Positions 1-9,071 of a stretch of DNA of 64,000 nucleotides are shown here, piece after piece. Each line of letters opens with the position of its first letter. The first letter of the stretch is position 1. The position numbers were made by a program, and so were the translations under genes. Source of the DNA: Micromonospora inyonensis (GTDB taxonomy: Bacteria; Actinomycetota; Actinomycetes; Mycobacteriales; Micromonosporaceae); NCBI RefSeq assembly GCF_900091415.1, contig NZ_FMHU01000001.1, forward strand, positions 558,001 through 622,000, read 5' to 3'. The notes below the pieces were generated by a model, which saw only the letters and a list, made by a program, of their open reading frames with translations, made no database searches and was not told the DNA's origin.

Positions 1-484
<484 letters not shown>

Positions 485-799
485 TTACTTCTCGATGACC
501 GCGAGGACGTCGCGGGCGGAGAGCACCAGGTACTCCTCGCCGGCGTACTTGACCTCGGTGCCGCCGTACTTCGAGTAGATGACGGTGTCGCCGACCTGCA
601 CGTCAACCGGGATCCGGTTGCCCTTGTCGTCGACGCGGCCCGGGCCGACAGCGAGGACGGTGCCCTCCTGCGGCTTCTCCTTGGCGGTGTCGGGGATCAC
701 GATGCCCGACGCCGTGGTGGTCTCAGCCTCGTTCGCCTGGACCAGGATCCGGTCCTCGAGCGGCTTGATCGCAACCTTGGTCGCGGTAGTCACGGGCAT
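485..799 (-). CDS. groES: 10 kDa co-chaperonin GroES
   Basis: GroES is the heptameric lid of the GroEL folding chamber. The 104-residue reading from ATG 799 has the full family pattern: [13 protein letters not shown] at the N-terminus, the mobile loop around [17 protein letters not shown], and the C-terminal [18 protein letters not shown]. The start is ambiguous. A strong AGGAGG lies only 2 bases before ATG 799 but 8 bases before the in-frame GTG at 793, so translation may begin at GTG and give MTTATKVAI, as in other actinomycete GroES proteins. The frame stays open upstream to 862, but that part is not GroES-like. Two CIRCE operators and a promoter lie upstream. Confidence 0.97.
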   Translation of the reverse strand: MPVTTATKVAIKPLEDRILVQANEAETTTASGIVIPDTAKEKPQEGTVLAVGPGRVDDKGNRIPVDVQVGDTVIYSKYGGTEVKYAGEEYLVLSARDVLAVIEK

Positions 800-932
800 A
801 CCCTCCTGGGGTACTGGTTTCGTAACCGGTCGGCGGGGCCGACCAGCGTCAATCTGCCACATGCCACCGGGCGGGGCCGTCGTCGCGGGTGCCGGTCCGC
901 CTGGCGTTGAACCTCCGGGCCGGGCCCGGAAG

Positions 933-959
933 CTGGCACCCTCGATGGGAGAGTGCTAA
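933..959. promoter_or_regulatory. CIRCE operator, proximal copy
   Basis: This is an inverted repeat, CTGGCACCC, 9-base spacer, GAGTGCTAA. It matches the HrcA operator consensus (TTAGCACTC-N9-GAGTGCTAA). The right arm is perfect and the left arm has three mismatches. It lies just downstream of the predicted groES -10 hexamer, so bound HrcA would cover the transcription start. No hrcA gene is in the window. Confidence 0.9.
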
Positions 960-963
960 TCGC

Positions 964-992
964 AGATTAGGCCTCCGCTAGCACTCCGTCAA
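964..992 (-). promoter_or_regulatory. Predicted vegetative promoter of groES-groEL
   Basis: Read on the minus strand, TTGACG (plus 987-992) and TAATCT (plus 964-969) are separated by exactly 17 bases. This fits the principal sigma factor pattern. The -35 lies inside the spacer of the distal CIRCE and the start point would fall in the proximal CIRCE, so the promoter is interlocked with both operators. Confidence 0.75.
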
Positions 993-1004
993 GGAGAGTG
1001 CCAA
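978..1004. promoter_or_regulatory. CIRCE operator, distal copy
   Basis: This is a second HrcA-type inverted repeat, CTAGCACTC, 9 bases, GAGTGCCAA, with one mismatch per arm. Its spacer contains the -35 hexamer of the predicted groES promoter. The centres of the two CIRCE copies are 45 bp apart, about four helical turns, which would suit binding by two HrcA dimers on the same face. Confidence 0.9.
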
Positions 1005-1227
1005 CGACGGCGGGGCGCATCGCGCCGGTCCGGGCCCCGCGACGGTGTCCGACCCCCGCCCCCGGACCGCCCGTCACGCACCCTGCCGCACAGCCCCGGC
1101 GCAGGTTCCGGCCACCTACGCGGACGAGCGTGTCGGCGGATCCCCCGACACACCTGGACAATTAAAGTTAATAATCCCAATAATTAGACATCCGTCGATC
1201 AGACGGCTCTCCTACCGGGAGGTCCGG

Positions 1228-1856
1228 ATGCGTCGCCCTGCCCCCAGACCGCTGCTGGCCGCCGTGTCGGCCCTCGCCGCCATCACCGCCACGACCCTCG
1301 TCATGGCCACCCCGGCACAGGCCGCTGGCCCGACCGCCACCTTCGTCAGGACCGCCGACTGGGGCACCGGGTGGGAGGGGCGCTACACCATCACCAACGG
1401 TGGCCCGGCCACCATCACCGGCTGGCAGGTCGTCTTCAGCCTGCCGGCGGGCACCACGCTCGGCTCCTACTGGGACGCCACGCTCAGCAGCGCCGGCCAG
1501 CGGCACACCTTCACCAACCGTTCGTGGAACGGCACCACGTCGCGATGACCGACATGCTGCTGGCCGGCTTCCCGGTCGCCGGCAACCCCGACCGGTTCTT
1601 CCCCGCGCTGCGCGAGGACCAGGTGGCCTTCGGGGCGCCTTCCTCCCCCAGCGCCGGCAACGGCTACCTGGCCCCCACCGGGGTGCAGGCCGCGGTCACC
1701 TGTTTGGTCAGCGGGCAGAGCTGCGGATCGTACGCGCCGCGCAGCGGCACCAACCCGGCCTTCCGGGGCCTGATGACCTGGTCGATCAACTGGGACCGGT
1801 TCTACGCGTGGGAGTTCCGCCTGCACCACGGCCCGTTCCTCCGGTCACTGCCCTGA
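1228..1856 (+). pseudogene. Chitinase remnant: CBM2 start joined out of frame to a GH18 end
   Basis: The left part starts with ATG 1228 after GGGAGG. It encodes a signal peptide (MRRPAPRPLLAAV, hydrophobic core, cut near AQAAG) and most of a family 2 carbohydrate-binding module (TADWGTGWEGRYTITN, ITGWQVVFSLPAG, NRSWNGT). It stops at TGA 1546-1548. In another frame, from about 1545 to the stop at 1854-1856, follows the C-terminus of a GH18 chitinase (MTDMLLAGFPVAGN, GLMTWSINWDRFYAWEF, HGPFLRSLP). The end of the CBM, the linker and nearly all of the catalytic barrel are absent. The simplest reading is a secreted chitinase that lost its middle by deletion and is now out of frame. The CBM part could still be made as a short secreted peptide. 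Confidence 0.8.
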
Positions 1857-1877
1857 CCGGGCGGCTTCCGGGTGCAT

Positions 1878-1923
1878 GCAGGGGACCCCTGTTCGACAAA
1901 AAGCGGTAACAGGGGACCCCTGC
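1878..1923 (-). repeat. 46-bp palindromic dispersed repeat, copy A
   Basis: Both ends carry AGGGGACCCCTG-type arms around a core that reads, on the minus strand, TACCGCTTTTTGTCGA. Three related copies lie at 36318-36363, 44151-44196 and 61297-61342. This copy lies between the chitinase remnant and the methyltransferase gene. The arms can pair into a long GC-rich hairpin with a T run in the loop region. Confidence 0.85.
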
Positions 1924-2006
1924 TACCTCCCGAACCGCCCCCGCCACACGACCAGGGCCGGCGGGTTGCCGAGGTGGTCGACGGGCGGCGGTGGGGGCCG
2001 TCCAGA

Positions 2007-3200
2007 ATGGGGCGGGTGGACCTCGACCAGTTCGCCGCCCTGCGTACCCCCGAGGGGTCGGCCGCGCTCGACGCGGCGACGCGGGTGGCCGGCGGCGACC
2101 CGCTGACCGCGGCGGCCACCCTCCGCTCGGCCGGCATTCCGGCCGGTCTGGCCGCCGCCGCGCTCACCCAGGCCGAGCTGCGGCGACGCGCGACCGCCAA
2201 GTTCGGCCCCGAGGCGGCCGGGATGTTCCTCACCCGCGCCGGCCTGGAGCAGGCGACCCGGCGGGTGGTGGCCGACCGGCGCGCCGCACGGTTGCGCGCC
2301 GCCGGGGTACGCACCCTCGCCGACCTGGGGTGCGGTCTCGGCGCGGACGCCCTCGCCGCCGCCCGCGCCGGCCTCCGGGTGTACGGGGTGGAGGCCGATG
2401 CGCTGACCGCCGCGATGGCCGCCACGAACGCCGAGGCGGCCGGACTGACCGGATCGTTCACGGTGGAGCGCGGCGACGCGACCGCGTTCGACGTGTCCCG
2501 GGTGGACGGGGTCTTCTGCGACCCGGCCCGCCGCAGCACCGGCACCGGGCGGCGGATCTTCGACCCGAAGGCGTACTCACCCCCGTGGGACTTCGTGACC
2601 GACCTCGCCGCACGGGTGCCGCACACGGTGGTGAAGGTGGCCCCGGGGCTGGACCACGCGCTGATCCCGGCCGGCGCGGAGGCCGAGTGGGTCAGCGTCG
2701 ACGGCGACCTGGTGGAGGCGGCGCTCTGGTGCGGCCGGCTGGCCGACCTGCCCCGCCGGGCCACCGTGCTGCGGGCCGGAGCCGTGCATCAGCTCACCGG
2801 CTCGGGTGCCGAGGAGGCGGCGGTCGGTCCGGTCCGGCGGTACCTGTACGACCCGGACCCGGCGGTGGTCCGCGCGCACCTGGTCGCCGAACTCGCCACC
2901 ACGCTGGGCGCGACGATCGCCGATCCGAGCATCGCCTACCTGTACGCGGACACCCCCACCGGCACCCCCTTCGCCCGCTGTCTGGAGGTCACCGACGTGC
3001 TGCCGTTCTCGCTGAAGCGGCTGCGCGCGCTGCTGCGCGACCGGCGGGTGGGGCGGGTGGAGATCCTCAAGCGCGGCTCGGCGCTGGAGCCCGAGCGGCT
3101 CCGGCGCGACCTGCGGCTCGCCGGCGACCAGGCGGCGAGTGTGGTGCTCACCCGGGTCGCCGGGGCGCCGACCGTGCTGGTCTGCCAGCCGACCGGCTAG
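2007..3200 (+). CDS. Class I SAM-dependent methyltransferase, THUMP-like family
   Basis: The protein has 397 residues from ATG 2007; GTG 2016 is an alternative start. Motif I of Rossmann-type methyltransferases is clear at about residues 108-116 (LADLGCGLGADAL), followed by an acidic residue closing strand 2 (YGVEAD) and the motif VDGVFCDPARRS, which resembles the nucleic-acid methylase DPPY-type region. The overall layout, an alpha-helical N-terminus, a methyltransferase core and a C-terminal domain (ADTPTGTPFARCLEVTDVLPFS), matches actinobacterial proteins annotated as class I SAM-dependent methyltransferases with a THUMP-like domain. The substrate is unknown and RNA is a guess. It lies 9 bp upstream of the YbaK-like gene, so the two may be one transcript. 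Confidence 0.8.
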   Translation: MGRVDLDQFAALRTPEGSAALDAATRVAGGDPLTAAATLRSAGIPAGLAAAALTQAELRRRATAKFGPEAAGMFLTRAGLEQATRRVVADRRAARLRAAGVRTLADLGCGLGADALAAARAGLRVYGVEADALTAAMAATNAEAAGLTGSFTVERGDATAFDVSRVDGVFCDPARRSTGTGRRIFDPKAYSPPWDFVTDLAARVPHTVVKVAPGLDHALIPAGAEAEWVSVDGDLVEAALWCGRLADLPRRATVLRAGAVHQLTGSGAEEAAVGPVRRYLYDPDPAVVRAHLVAELATTLGATIADPSIAYLYADTPTGTPFARCLEVTDVLPFSLKRLRALLRDRRVGRVEILKRGSALEPERLRRDLRLAGDQAASVVLTRVAGAPTVLVCQPTG

Positions 3201-3209
3201 ATTGGCCCG

Positions 3210-3689
3210 GTGGCGGGACGGGGAACACCGGCGACAGCGCTGCTGGTCAAGCGCGGGGTCGGGCACAGCGTCCACCCGTACGACGTCACCCCGGACACCC
3301 CGAACTACGGCGCCGAGGTCGCCGCGGCACTCGGCGTACCGGCCGACCGGGTGTTCAAGACCCTCGTCACCGAGGTGGACGGCGCGCTGACCGTGGCGGT
3401 CGTCCCGGTCACCGGCGAACTGGACCTCAAGGCGCTCGCGGGTGCGGCCGGCGGGAAGCGGGCCGTCCTCGCCGACCGGGCCGTCGCCGAACGCGTCACC
3501 GGTCACGTGCGGGGCGGCATCAGCCCGCTCGGTCAGCGCCGACGGCTGCCGACGGTGCTGGACGCCTCGGCCCTGGACTTCCCGACGATCTACGTCTCGG
3601 CCGGGCGGCGCGGGCTCCAGCTCCAACTCGCCCCGGCGGACCTGGTCGCGCTGACCGGGGCGACCACCGCGCCGATCGCCACCCGCTGA
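3210..3689 (+). CDS. ybaK: Aminoacyl-tRNA deacylase, YbaK/EbsC family
   Basis: The protein has 159 residues from GTG 3210. The YbaK/ProRS-INS fold is shown by the pattern YDVTPDTPNYGAEVAAALG, VFKTLV near residue 50, and the C-terminal RRLPTVLDASALDF and IYVSAGRRGLQLQLAP. Family members hydrolyse mischarged Cys-tRNA(Pro) in trans, which protects translation fidelity in the cytoplasm. The length is normal for the family. It directly follows the methyltransferase gene with a 9-bp gap. Confidence 0.9.
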   Translation: MAGRGTPATALLVKRGVGHSVHPYDVTPDTPNYGAEVAAALGVPADRVFKTLVTEVDGALTVAVVPVTGELDLKALAGAAGGKRAVLADRAVAERVTGHVRGGISPLGQRRRLPTVLDASALDFPTIYVSAGRRGLQLQLAPADLVALTGATTAPIATR

Positions 3690-3712
3690 ACGGCGGTCCG
3701 CCACCGGCGGCC

Positions 3713-3777
3713 GACGCCGTCGGGCGACGCCGTCGGGCGACGCCGTCGGGCGACGCCGTCGGGCGACGCCGTCGGGC
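3713..3777. repeat. Five tandem copies of a 13-bp unit
   Basis: The unit GACGCCGTCGGGC is repeated five times without a change in the intergenic space between the deacylase and the sugar-binding protein gene. There is no spacer, so this is a microsatellite-like array and not CRISPR. Perfect identity suggests recent expansion. The remaining DNA up to 3971 shows no gene; an AAAGGA ribosome site lies just before 3972. Confidence 0.9.
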
Positions 3778-3971
3778 AACGCGTTGATCATCTTCGTTCC
3801 CACCGATGCCGGTAACGGCCATCCGACCTGCGGGTTTCGTCGGCGTTGCTGAATTGTTACCGCAGCCAACAAATCCATGACCTCGACAGTCTTGCGCTGT
3901 CGGTGTGACGCGGAATACGTTGCCGGACACAACAAAACAACACACCCCCACCCCCGAAAGGAACCCCGCAC

Positions 3972-5069
3972 ATGCGCAGAGGGATCCTCACCATCGCGAC
4001 CGTGGGCCTGCTCGTCACCGGCGGCGTGACCGCCTGCGGCGACGACTCGGGCAGCGACAACGACGCCGGTTCCGACAAGAAGCCCAAGATCGGCGTGATC
4101 CTGCCGGACAGCAAGTCCTCCGGCCGGTGGGAGAACGCGGACCGCAAGTTCCTGGAGGCGGCCTTCAAGAAGGCCGGCGTCGACTACGACATCCAGAACG
4201 CCCAGGACGACAAGAACCAGTTCCAGACCATCGCCGACCAGATGATCACCGGTGGGGTGACCGCCCTGATGATCGTCAACCTGGACTCCGGCACCGGCAA
4301 GGCGGTCCTGGACAAGGCGAAGTCGCAGGGTGTGGCGACCATCGACTACGACCGGCTCACCCTCGGCGGCAGCGCCGAGTACTACGTCAGCTTCGACAAC
4401 GAGGCGGTCGGCAAGCTCCAGGGCGAGGGCCTGTCGAAGTGCCTGACCGACAAGGGCGTCGAGAAGCCCGTGGTCGCGTACCTGAACGGCTCCCCCACCG
4501 ACAACAACGCCACCCTGTTCAAGAACGGCTACGACTCGGTGCTCAAGCCCAAGTTCGACTCGGGTGAGTACGTCAAGGGTCCGGAGCAGTCCGTCCCGGC
4601 CTGGGACAACGCGCAGGGCGCCACGCTGTTCGAGCAGATGCTGACCCAGACCGGCGGCAACATCGACGGTGTGCTCGCCGCGAACGACGGGCTCGGCAAC
4701 GCGGCCATCTCGGTGCTCAAGAAGAACAAGCTCAACGGCAAGGTCCCGGTGACCGGGCAGGACGCCGACGTGCAGGGGCTGCAGAACATTCTCGCCGGTG
4801 ACCAGTGCATGACCGTCTACAAGGCGATCAAGCAGGAGGCCGACGCCGCCGCCGAACTGGCCATCGGGCTGGCCAAGGGCGAGCGCAAGGAGACCGGGCA
4901 GACGGTGAAGGACCCGGAGGGCGGCCGGGACGTGTCGTCGGTCCTGCTCACCCCGAAGCTGATCTTCAAGGAGAACGTCAAGGACGTGGTGGCGGACGGC
5001 TTCGTCGCCAAGGAGGCGCTCTGCACCGCCGAGTACGCCAAGCTCTGCACCGAGGCCGGGATCAGCTGA
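3972..5069 (+). CDS. Sugar ABC transporter substrate-binding lipoprotein (xylose/ribose type)
   Basis: The protein has 365 residues. A lipoprotein signal peptide ends in the lipobox VTAC (Cys at about residue 17), so it should be anchored to the outer face of the membrane. The periplasmic-binding-protein family 4 / XylF-like fold is seen in KIGVILPDSKSSGRWENADRK, DQMITGGVTALMIVNLD, and VLAANDGLGNAAISVLK. It delivers a sugar, probably D-xylose or a related pentose, to the ATPase and permease encoded downstream. The gene is separated from the ATPase gene by a hairpin that probably lets the binding protein be made in excess. The exact sugar cannot be read from the sequence. Confidence 0.9.
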   Translation: MRRGILTIATVGLLVTGGVTACGDDSGSDNDAGSDKKPKIGVILPDSKSSGRWENADRKFLEAAFKKAGVDYDIQNAQDDKNQFQTIADQMITGGVTALMIVNLDSGTGKAVLDKAKSQGVATIDYDRLTLGGSAEYYVSFDNEAVGKLQGEGLSKCLTDKGVEKPVVAYLNGSPTDNNATLFKNGYDSVLKPKFDSGEYVKGPEQSVPAWDNAQGATLFEQMLTQTGGNIDGVLAANDGLGNAAISVLKKNKLNGKVPVTGQDADVQGLQNILAGDQCMTVYKAIKQEADAAAELAIGLAKGERKETGQTVKDPEGGRDVSSVLLTPKLIFKENVKDVVADGFVAKEALCTAEYAKLCTEAGIS

Positions 5070-5105
5070 GCCGTACCGGTTTCCGGTGCCCCCCCCCACC
5101 GGAGC

Positions 5106-5146
5106 GCGGGCGTCACCTGAGGACCGCAACCCGCGGTGACGCCCGC
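5106..5146 (+). terminator. Intercistronic hairpin after the binding-protein gene
   Basis: GCGGGCGTCACC at 5106-5117 pairs perfectly with GGTGACGCCCGC at 5135-5146 around a 17-base loop. No T run follows, so it is more likely an mRNA-stabilising or partial-termination element than a full terminator. Confidence 0.7.
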
Positions 5147-5179
5147 CCCCCGGCGGCTCGACAAACGTGAGGGAGACCC

Positions 5180-6004
5180 GTGTCCACCACCCCCCTGCTG
5201 GAACTGCGTGGGATCGACAAGAGCTTCGGCCCGGTCCAGGTCCTGCGTGACGTGGCCTTCTCCGCCCACCCGGGGGAGGTGACGGCTCTGGTCGGCGACA
5301 ACGGCGCCGGCAAGTCGACGCTGGTCAAGTGCATCAGCGGCATCTATCCGACGGACGCCGGCCGGTTCCTCTTCGACGGCCGGCCGGTCACCATCAACAG
5401 CCCCCGGGACGCCGCCGCCCTGGGTATCGAGGTCGTCTACCAGGATCTGGCGCTCTGCGACAACCTCGACATCGTGCAGAACATGTTCCTGGGCCGGGAG
5501 AAGCGCAGCGGCATCGTGCTCGACGAGCCGACCATGGAGCAGATGGCCGCGCAGACTCTGGCCGGGCTGAGCGTCCGGACGGTCACGTCGCTGCGCCAGC
5601 ACGTCTCCAGCCTCTCCGGCGGCCAACGGCAGACCGTGGCCATCGCCAAGGCCGTGCTCTGGAACAGCCGGCTGGTGATCCTGGACGAGCCGACCGCCGC
5701 GCTCGGCGTCGCGCAGACCGCCCAGGTGCTCGAACTGGTCCGCCGGCTCGCGGACAACGGGCTGGCCGTCGTCCTCATCTCGCACAACATGAACGACGTC
5801 TTCGCGGTCTCCGACCGGATCGCCGCGCTCTACCTCGGCCAGATGGTCGCCCAGGTGAAGACCAGCGACATCACGCACGCCCAGGTGGTCGAGCTGATCA
5901 CCGCCGGCCGCTCCGGCACGGTCGGCCTGATGACCGGCAACGGGACGCCCTACCCCGACATCGGCGGCGGGTCCGTCGACAGCACCCCAGGAGCCCTGCG
6001 ATGA
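5180..6004 (+). CDS. Sugar ABC transporter ATP-binding protein (single domain, XylG-like)
   Basis: The protein has 274 residues from GTG 5180, after a GAGGGAGA ribosome site. Walker A is GDNGAGKST near residue 40, the signature is LSGGQRQ, Walker B is LVILDEPTAALG, and the H-loop His is in LISHNMND. Classical XylG/RbsA proteins have two fused ATPase domains. This one has a single domain, as in the actinobacterial ABC sugar systems that work as homodimers. It energises pentose uptake together with the genes on both sides, and its stop overlaps the permease start (ATGA). Confidence 0.92.
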   Translation: MSTTPLLELRGIDKSFGPVQVLRDVAFSAHPGEVTALVGDNGAGKSTLVKCISGIYPTDAGRFLFDGRPVTINSPRDAAALGIEVVYQDLALCDNLDIVQNMFLGREKRSGIVLDEPTMEQMAAQTLAGLSVRTVTSLRQHVSSLSGGQRQTVAIAKAVLWNSRLVILDEPTAALGVAQTAQVLELVRRLADNGLAVVLISHNMNDVFAVSDRIAALYLGQMVAQVKTSDITHAQVVELITAGRSGTVGLMTGNGTPYPDIGGGSVDSTPGALR

Positions 6005-7260
6005 CCAGCACCGCCGTGCGCAAGGTCGGTCCGGTGAAGGCCACCGCGCCGTCGACCGTGGGTAACCACCTCCGCAACTACGTCAGCCGGGTACGCGGTG
6101 GCGACATCGGGGCCCTGCCGGCCGTCCTCGGGCTGCTCGTGCTCTGCACGGTCTTCTCCGTCATGCGACCGTCGTTCCTCTCGGCGGTGAACTTCGCCAA
6201 CCTCTTCACCCAGGGCGCGGCGGTCACGCTGATCGCGATGGGTCTGGTCTTCGTGCTGCTGCTGGGCGAGATCGACCTCTCCGCCGGTTTCGCCAGCGGG
6301 GTCTGTGCCGCCGTCCTGGCGAACATCGTCACCGTCGCCGGCTACCCCTGGTACGTGGCGGTGCTGGCGGCCATCCTCACCGGCCTGGTCATCGGACTCG
6401 CCCTGGGCTTCCTGGTGGCGAAGGTGGGCATTCCGTCCTTCGTGGTGACCCTCGCCGCCTTCCTCGCGTTCCAGGGCATCGTGCTGCTGCTGATCAGCGG
6501 CGGCAGCAACATCTCCGTCCGGGACAAGGTGCTGGTGGCGATCGCCAACCGCAACCTCCCGCCGGTGCTCGGTTGGCTCTTCTTCGCCGTCGTGGTCGGC
6601 GGATACGCGGCGACCCAACTGCTGCGCCACCGTAAGCGGATCCGCCGTGGCCTGGTCACCGACCCGTTCCCGGTGGTGCTGGCCCGGATCGGCGGGCTGG
6701 CGGTCATCCTCGGCGTCGCGGTCTACATCCTCAACCTGGAGCGCAGCCGCAACGTCCTGATCAGCTCGCTCAAGGGTGTGCCGATCGTGGTGCCGATCAT
6801 CGCCGCGCTGCTGGTGCTCTGGACCTTCGTCCTCCAGCGCACCGCCTACGGCCGACACGTCTACGCGGTCGGTGGCAACAAGGAGGCCGCCCGCCGGGCC
6901 GGCATCAACGTCGACCGGATCCGGATCTCGGTCTTCGTGATCTGCTCGACGATGGCCGCGATCGGGGGCATCGTCGCCGCCAGCCGGGCCAACTCGGTCG
7001 ACCCGAACACCGGGGGCAGTAACGTACTGCTCTACGCCGTCGGCGCGGCGGTGATCGGCGGGACCAGCCTCTTCGGCGGCAAGGGACGGGTGCTCGACGC
7101 GGTGCTCGGCGGCGCGGTGGTCGCGGTGATCGACAACGGCATGGGCCTGATGGGCTACAGCTCGGGGGTCAAGTACGTGGTCACCGGGGTGGTGCTGCTG
7201 CTCGCCGCGAGCGTCGACGCGTTCTCCCGACGACGGGCCGCCGCCACCGGCACCCGCTGA
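6001..7260 (+). CDS. Sugar ABC transporter permease (XylH/RbsC family)
   Basis: The protein has 419 residues with about ten to eleven hydrophobic segments. The BPD_transp_2 family is recognised by GLVFVLLLGEIDLSAGF, VTLAAFLAFQGI, TAYGRHVYAVGGNKEAARRAG and GGTSLFGGKGRV. It forms the membrane channel of the sugar importer. Translation is coupled to the ATPase gene by an ATG that overlaps its TGA. A positively charged segment (RHRKRIRRG) in the middle is a predicted cytoplasmic loop. Confidence 0.93.
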   Translation: MTSTAVRKVGPVKATAPSTVGNHLRNYVSRVRGGDIGALPAVLGLLVLCTVFSVMRPSFLSAVNFANLFTQGAAVTLIAMGLVFVLLLGEIDLSAGFASGVCAAVLANIVTVAGYPWYVAVLAAILTGLVIGLALGFLVAKVGIPSFVVTLAAFLAFQGIVLLLISGGSNISVRDKVLVAIANRNLPPVLGWLFFAVVVGGYAATQLLRHRKRIRRGLVTDPFPVVLARIGGLAVILGVAVYILNLERSRNVLISSLKGVPIVVPIIAALLVLWTFVLQRTAYGRHVYAVGGNKEAARRAGINVDRIRISVFVICSTMAAIGGIVAASRANSVDPNTGGSNVLLYAVGAAVIGGTSLFGGKGRVLDAVLGGAVVAVIDNGMGLMGYSSGVKYVVTGVVLLLAASVDAFSRRRAAATGTR

Positions 7261-7287
7261 CCACCCCTCGACCGGAGTACCAGGAGC

Positions 7288-8466
7288 ATGCGCACAGGAC
7301 CCAGCCAGGACGAGATCCGCCGGCAGAATCTCGGCGCGCTGCTCCGCTACGTCCACGTGCACGGCGCGACCTCACGGGCGGAACTCACCACCGCCCTCGG
7401 GTTGAACCGCAGCACCATCGGCGCACTCACCGCCGACCTGGCCGGCGCGGGCCTGGTCAGCGAGGGCGCCCCGAAGGAGACCGGCCGGGCCGGGCGACCC
7501 TCGCTGGTCGTCCGGCCCGAGTCGGAGCGGGTCTTCGCGTACGCGTTCAGCGTCGAGGTGGACCGGCTGCGGGCCGCGCGGGTCGGGCTCGGCGGCGAGC
7601 TGCTCGACCGCCGGGACGTGCCCCGGGCGCACGGTTCGACGGCGGCGGAGGCGGCACCGCTGCTCACCGCTCTGGTCAAGGAGATGGAGCAGGGCACCTC
7701 GACCGGCGCGGTCTGCGTCGGCGCGGGCGTGGCGGTGGTGGGCATGGTCCGCCGCACCGACGGCCTGGTCCGGTCCAGTCCCACCACCGGCTGGGTCGAC
7801 GAACCGCTCGGCGAGCTGCTCCGCGCCGGGCTGGGTACCGGACACCCGGTCGCGGTCGGCAACGTCGCCGACCTGGCCATGCTCGCCGAGCACGTCCGAG
7901 GCGTGGCGGTGGGCTGCGACAACGTCATCTACCTGCACGGCGACGCGGGGGTCGGGGCGGGCATCATCGCCGGTGGGCGGCGCGTCACCGGGCACGACGG
8001 CTACGGCGGCGAGGTCGGCCACATGGTCGTCAACCCCCACGGGCAGCCCTGCGGCTGCGGTTCCCGGGGCTGCTGGGAGACCGAGATCGGCGGGCCCGCG
8101 CTGCTGCGGGCCGCCGGCCGCGACGGTGTGGAGGGGCAGGACGCCATCCTGTCCGTGGTGGACCCGGCGGCACGCGGGGACGCCAGCGCCCAGGCCGCGG
8201 TCCGCCAGGCCGGCGACTGGCTCGGCTTCGGCGTCGCCAACCTGGTCAACATCCTCAACCCGGAGATGGTCGTCTTCGGCGGCACCATGCGGGACCTCTA
8301 CCTCGCCGCAGCGGCCCAGGTGCGCAGCCGGCTCAACTCGATGGCGCTGGCCGCCTGCCGGGAGCAGGTCCGGCTGCGCACCCCGAAGTTGGGCGACGAG
8401 GCACCCCTGATCGGCGCGGCCGAGCTGGCCTTCGAGCGACTGCTCGCCGATCCCCTCGACGTCTGA
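7288..8466 (+). CDS. ROK-family transcriptional regulator (XylR/NagC type)
   Basis: The protein has 392 residues. The N-terminal winged helix-turn-helix spans about residues 8-65 (RAELTTALGLNRSTIGALT). The ROK sugar-kinase-like domain carries the signature GYGGEVGHMVV and the zinc motif CGCGSRGCWE. Proteins with an HTH-ROK architecture act as sugar-responsive repressors. The position 27 bp after the permease gene suggests that it controls this importer and senses the imported sugar. No operator was identified with confidence in the 3778-3971 leader. Confidence 0.9.
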   Translation: MRTGPSQDEIRRQNLGALLRYVHVHGATSRAELTTALGLNRSTIGALTADLAGAGLVSEGAPKETGRAGRPSLVVRPESERVFAYAFSVEVDRLRAARVGLGGELLDRRDVPRAHGSTAAEAAPLLTALVKEMEQGTSTGAVCVGAGVAVVGMVRRTDGLVRSSPTTGWVDEPLGELLRAGLGTGHPVAVGNVADLAMLAEHVRGVAVGCDNVIYLHGDAGVGAGIIAGGRRVTGHDGYGGEVGHMVVNPHGQPCGCGSRGCWETEIGGPALLRAAGRDGVEGQDAILSVVDPAARGDASAQAAVRQAGDWLGFGVANLVNILNPEMVVFGGTMRDLYLAAAAQVRSRLNSMALAACREQVRLRTPKLGDEAPLIGAAELAFERLLADPLDV

Positions 8467-8680
8467 CCCCGAACCGGCCCCGCGGCAGTTCCACCGCATC
8501 GGGTCGCCCCGTTGCCGAGCCGGTCGCCCGGCCGGGTTGCCGCACAGGCGTGGGGGCCGAATGTGGAAGTTCCGTGAACCAACCCACCGGACGCATCCGT
8601 GTCTCCCGTAGACGAGCGCGTTACGCGGGTGTCTGGACTGGTCCACGTCAACAATCCACTACAAGGCCCTAGGAGCCCAA

Positions 8681-9061
8681 ATGGCAGCTTTGACTCGTGT
8701 GCGCAAGGCGTGGCGACCGGCCGTGGTCGGCGCCCTGGTCCTGGCCGGGTTGACCACCGCCGCGACGCCGGCAGCGGCGGCGACCACCAACCGGACCGGA
8801 CTCTGCAACAAGGGAACCGGCTACTCCTCGACCGTGGAGTTCCCCTGGCGTGGCGGGTTCACCAGCTACGTGGTGGGGCCGGGCAAGTGTTGGAGCATCA
8901 CGCTCGCCGCCGGCAGCACCGAGCCGGTGAACGTGTATGCCCACGGCAACGGCGCGAAGGTCTTCATCGGCTCGAAGACGATCAGGACGGGCGAGCACAA
9001 CGTGTTCCGGACCTACGGCAGCTCGGTCTGGTCGGCCTACTACACGTTCTCGCACAGCTGA
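8681..9061 (+). CDS. Small secreted protein of unknown function
   Basis: The protein has 126 residues. It has a clear Sec signal peptide with basic start RVRKAWR, a hydrophobic core and a cut after AAAA at about residue 34. The mature part of about 90 residues has two cysteines (GLCNKG and GKCWS), probably a disulphide pair, and is rich in small and aromatic residues, suggesting a compact beta fold. I do not recognise the family. A ribosome site (TAGGAG) precedes ATG 8681 and a strong hairpin follows, so it is probably a single-gene unit. The 8467-8680 leader shows no other gene. Confidence 0.75.
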   Translation: MAALTRVRKAWRPAVVGALVLAGLTTAATPAAAATTNRTGLCNKGTGYSSTVEFPWRGGFTSYVVGPGKCWSITLAAGSTEPVNVYAHGNGAKVFIGSKTIRTGEHNVFRTYGSSVWSAYYTFSHS

Positions 9062-9071
9062 CGGCTGTGCA

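Noticed and set aside
3713..3777. Possible CRISPR array
   Set aside because: The units are 13 bp, directly adjacent and without spacers; no cas gene is present.
1802..5878. Several very long open frames on the strand opposite to clear genes (for example 2577-5129 and 4817-5878, minus strand)
   Set aside because: They are low-complexity Arg/Gly/Pro/Asp-rich translations of GC-rich genes in other frames, lack ribosome sites and have no family motifs.
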